NCBI GenBank assembly: GCA_036924085.1
Contig: JAVGWX010000013.1
Location: forward strand, 59,302,390 to 59,366,389
Direction: 5' to 3'
Length of the DNA stretch: 64,000 nucleotides
From: Ariolimax columbianus
Lineage: Eukaryota; Mollusca; Gastropoda; Stylommatophora; Arionidae
The position numbers were made by a program, and so were the translations under genes. This document shows, in pieces, positions 63,091 through 64,000 of this stretch (the first letter of the stretch is position 1; the number at the start of each line of letters is the position of its first letter). The notes beneath the pieces were generated by a model. It was not told the origin of the DNA. It saw only the letters and a program-made list of their open reading frames with translations, and ran no database searches.

Positions 63091-63332
63091 GGTACTCAAA
63101 AAAGCCAGCTGAAATCGTATGCGTCCAACTGTAAGATGCAGGTATCGCAGCCTCACTGCAAACTACAACACAGCACCCTTTCCAGGATGAATGCAGAAGA
63201 AGAAGATTCTTTTAAATTTAATGTTAAGAAAAATTCCAGCAATAAAAGTTTCATGACAGGTAAGCCTAAAATAACGGTAAAAATGTGTGCACATTTGACC
63301 AGATTACAGTGAAAGATTCCGTTGCTGAAGTA

Positions 63333-63515
63333 TCACTTGGCATGAATCCATGTTGTAGGCACCCATTGAGGCTCGACTTCGATCCTGTTGATTTCTGTCA
63401 GCAGTTCTGTATATGCCTGGGTCAGATCACTATTTACAAGCACAAAATCAAACAGGTGTCCATACATCTCTTCAATCTCGCGGGATTGGTCAATTATGTC
63501 TCTCAGCTGGTCGGC
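63333..63515 (-). CDS. MAGUK p55/PALS1-like, terminal coding exon
   Basis: Minus strand, 183 bases, 60 residues plus TGA. The acceptor is 'tattattatctgcag' (63530-63516) and the exon begins in phase 0. It encodes the C-terminal end of a guanylate kinase-like domain: ADQLRDIIDQSREIEEMYGH, LFDFVLVNSDLTQAYTELLT, EINRIEVEPQWVPTTWIHAK. The 'YGHLFD..LVN.DL..A..EL' block and the ending 'EPQWVP..W' are diagnostic of membrane-associated guanylate kinases of the p55 (MPP) group; 'EPQWVP(S/T)TW' is closest to PALS1/MPP5 (Stardust). These proteins scaffold polarity complexes at cell junctions; the GK-like domain binds proteins and does not phosphorylate GMP. The upstream exons lie beyond 64000. A SINE and a 50-bp duplication of this exon's acceptor lie directly upstream. 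Confidence 0.9.
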   Translation of the reverse strand, partial: ADQLRDIIDQSREIEEMYGHLFDFVLVNSDLTQAYTELLTEINRIEVEPQWVPTTWIHAK

Positions 63516-63541
63516 CTGCAGATAATAATAATATCAGTTTA

Positions 63542-63938
63542 AAAAAAGGAAAGACCACGTTATGTGCCAGTGCAGAATATTGGGAATATGGTGTTATGTC
63601 GATATGTTTCGTGACCAACAGCATGTGTGTGATATGGCCAACATCACATCGGCCGCTTTTACTTTCCCAGATTATTCTGGCACTAAATCTTTTTGGCTGG
63701 GTTGACCATAGGAGCCATTTTGCTATCACTTTCCCAGATTATTCTGGCACTAAATCTTTTTGGCTGGGTTGACCATAGGAGCCATTTTGCTATCACTTTC
63801 CCAGATTATTCTGGCACTAAATCTTTTTGGCTGGGTTGACCATAGGAGCTGTTTTGCGATTGAAAGAATCCCGCACCAACTGAGGACAGATCCACGATCA
63901 CTCGGTTCGGAAGCCAGTGCACTAACCACTGCACTCCC
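63542..63938 (-). mobile_element. SINE-D relative with 67-bp triplication, in MAGUK intron
   Basis: Minus strand: head 'gggagtgcagtggttagtgc' at 63943-63924, B-box-like 'gtggatctgtcctcag', then 'ctcctatggtcaacccagcc', three copies of a 67-base unit (63655-63856), 'gggaaagtaaaagcggccga', and a T-rich 3' end at 63542-63560. 'cccagcc' and 'aagtaaaagcggc' also occur in the 59407 SINE-D. Flanked by 50-base direct repeats (63491-63541 and 63939-63990). Confidence 0.75.
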
Positions 63939-64000
63939 AATTATGTCTCTCATCTTGTTAGTCTGTAGATAACAATAATATCAATTAGCTCTACTATTAT

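Larger units (their letters stand above)
62187..63205 (+). mobile_element. SINE-B (outer), split by a second SINE-B
   Basis: Outer copy: 62187-62382 ('gatgcagcacggtaaataag', 'ggccctggaaacaggttgct') and 63103-63205 (core 'gctgaaatcgtatgcgtcc', GAAGAAGAAG at 63195-63204). The insert is bounded by 12-base duplications 'ggtac(c/t)caaaaa' (62371-62382, 63091-63102; one mismatch). Confidence 0.85.

Overview
The window is animal (metazoan) nuclear DNA. It holds one complete intron-containing host gene, RSPH9 (radial spoke head protein 9; plus strand, 29213-38945, five exons, 276 codons), and the last coding exon of a MAGUK of the p55/PALS1 type (minus strand, 63333-63515) whose gene runs off the right edge. 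Everything else that can be recognised is decayed mobile DNA and tandem repeats. The gene content needs a ciliated animal. The style of the LINEs, with RNase H tails and many tRNA-derived SINEs, suggests a lophotrochozoan, perhaps a gastropod mollusc. That placement is an inference with low confidence.

Layout. 1-1.55 kb: LINE and SINE fragments. 1.55-15.2 kb: a cluster of at least four or five copies of one intron-like unit (U1-U5). Four copies carry a 42-45 bp exon-like segment between a conserved branch point/acceptor and a donor. The flanks are far more alike than the short segments. Between the units lie mariner fragments, a Penelope-like element (PLE) with a GIY-YIG domain, LINE pieces, and 16-bp, 35-bp and 40-bp minisatellites. 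15.2-19.5 kb: one LINE copy (apurinic-type endonuclease, then the region before the RT) with four separate tandem arrays grown from its own coding sequence. 19.6-29 kb: LINE tails, an RNase H fragment, tRNA-derived SINEs and more arrays. 29.2-39 kb: RSPH9, its introns filled with CR1-like, L2-like and RNase H LINE pieces and nested SINEs. A 24-bp minisatellite starts about 40 bp after the stop codon. 40-63 kb: a 70-bp array, a twin-primed (5'-inverted) LINE, several CR1-like 3' halves with a palindromic 3' end, and SINEs with clear target-site duplications, including a three-level nest. 63.3-64 kb: the MAGUK exon, with a SINE flanked by a 50-bp duplication of the exon start.

Family names used here (LINE-1, LINE-C, LINE-D, LINE-I, LINE-M, LINE-P, LINE-T, LINE-V, LINE-W, SINE-A to SINE-I, U units) are working labels for this window and not database names. 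TE boundaries are approximate to tens of bases unless a target-site duplication (TSD) fixes them. Tandem arrays cover roughly a fifth of the window by rough addition. I found no bacterial operons, CRISPR arrays, rRNA or credible functional tRNA genes.
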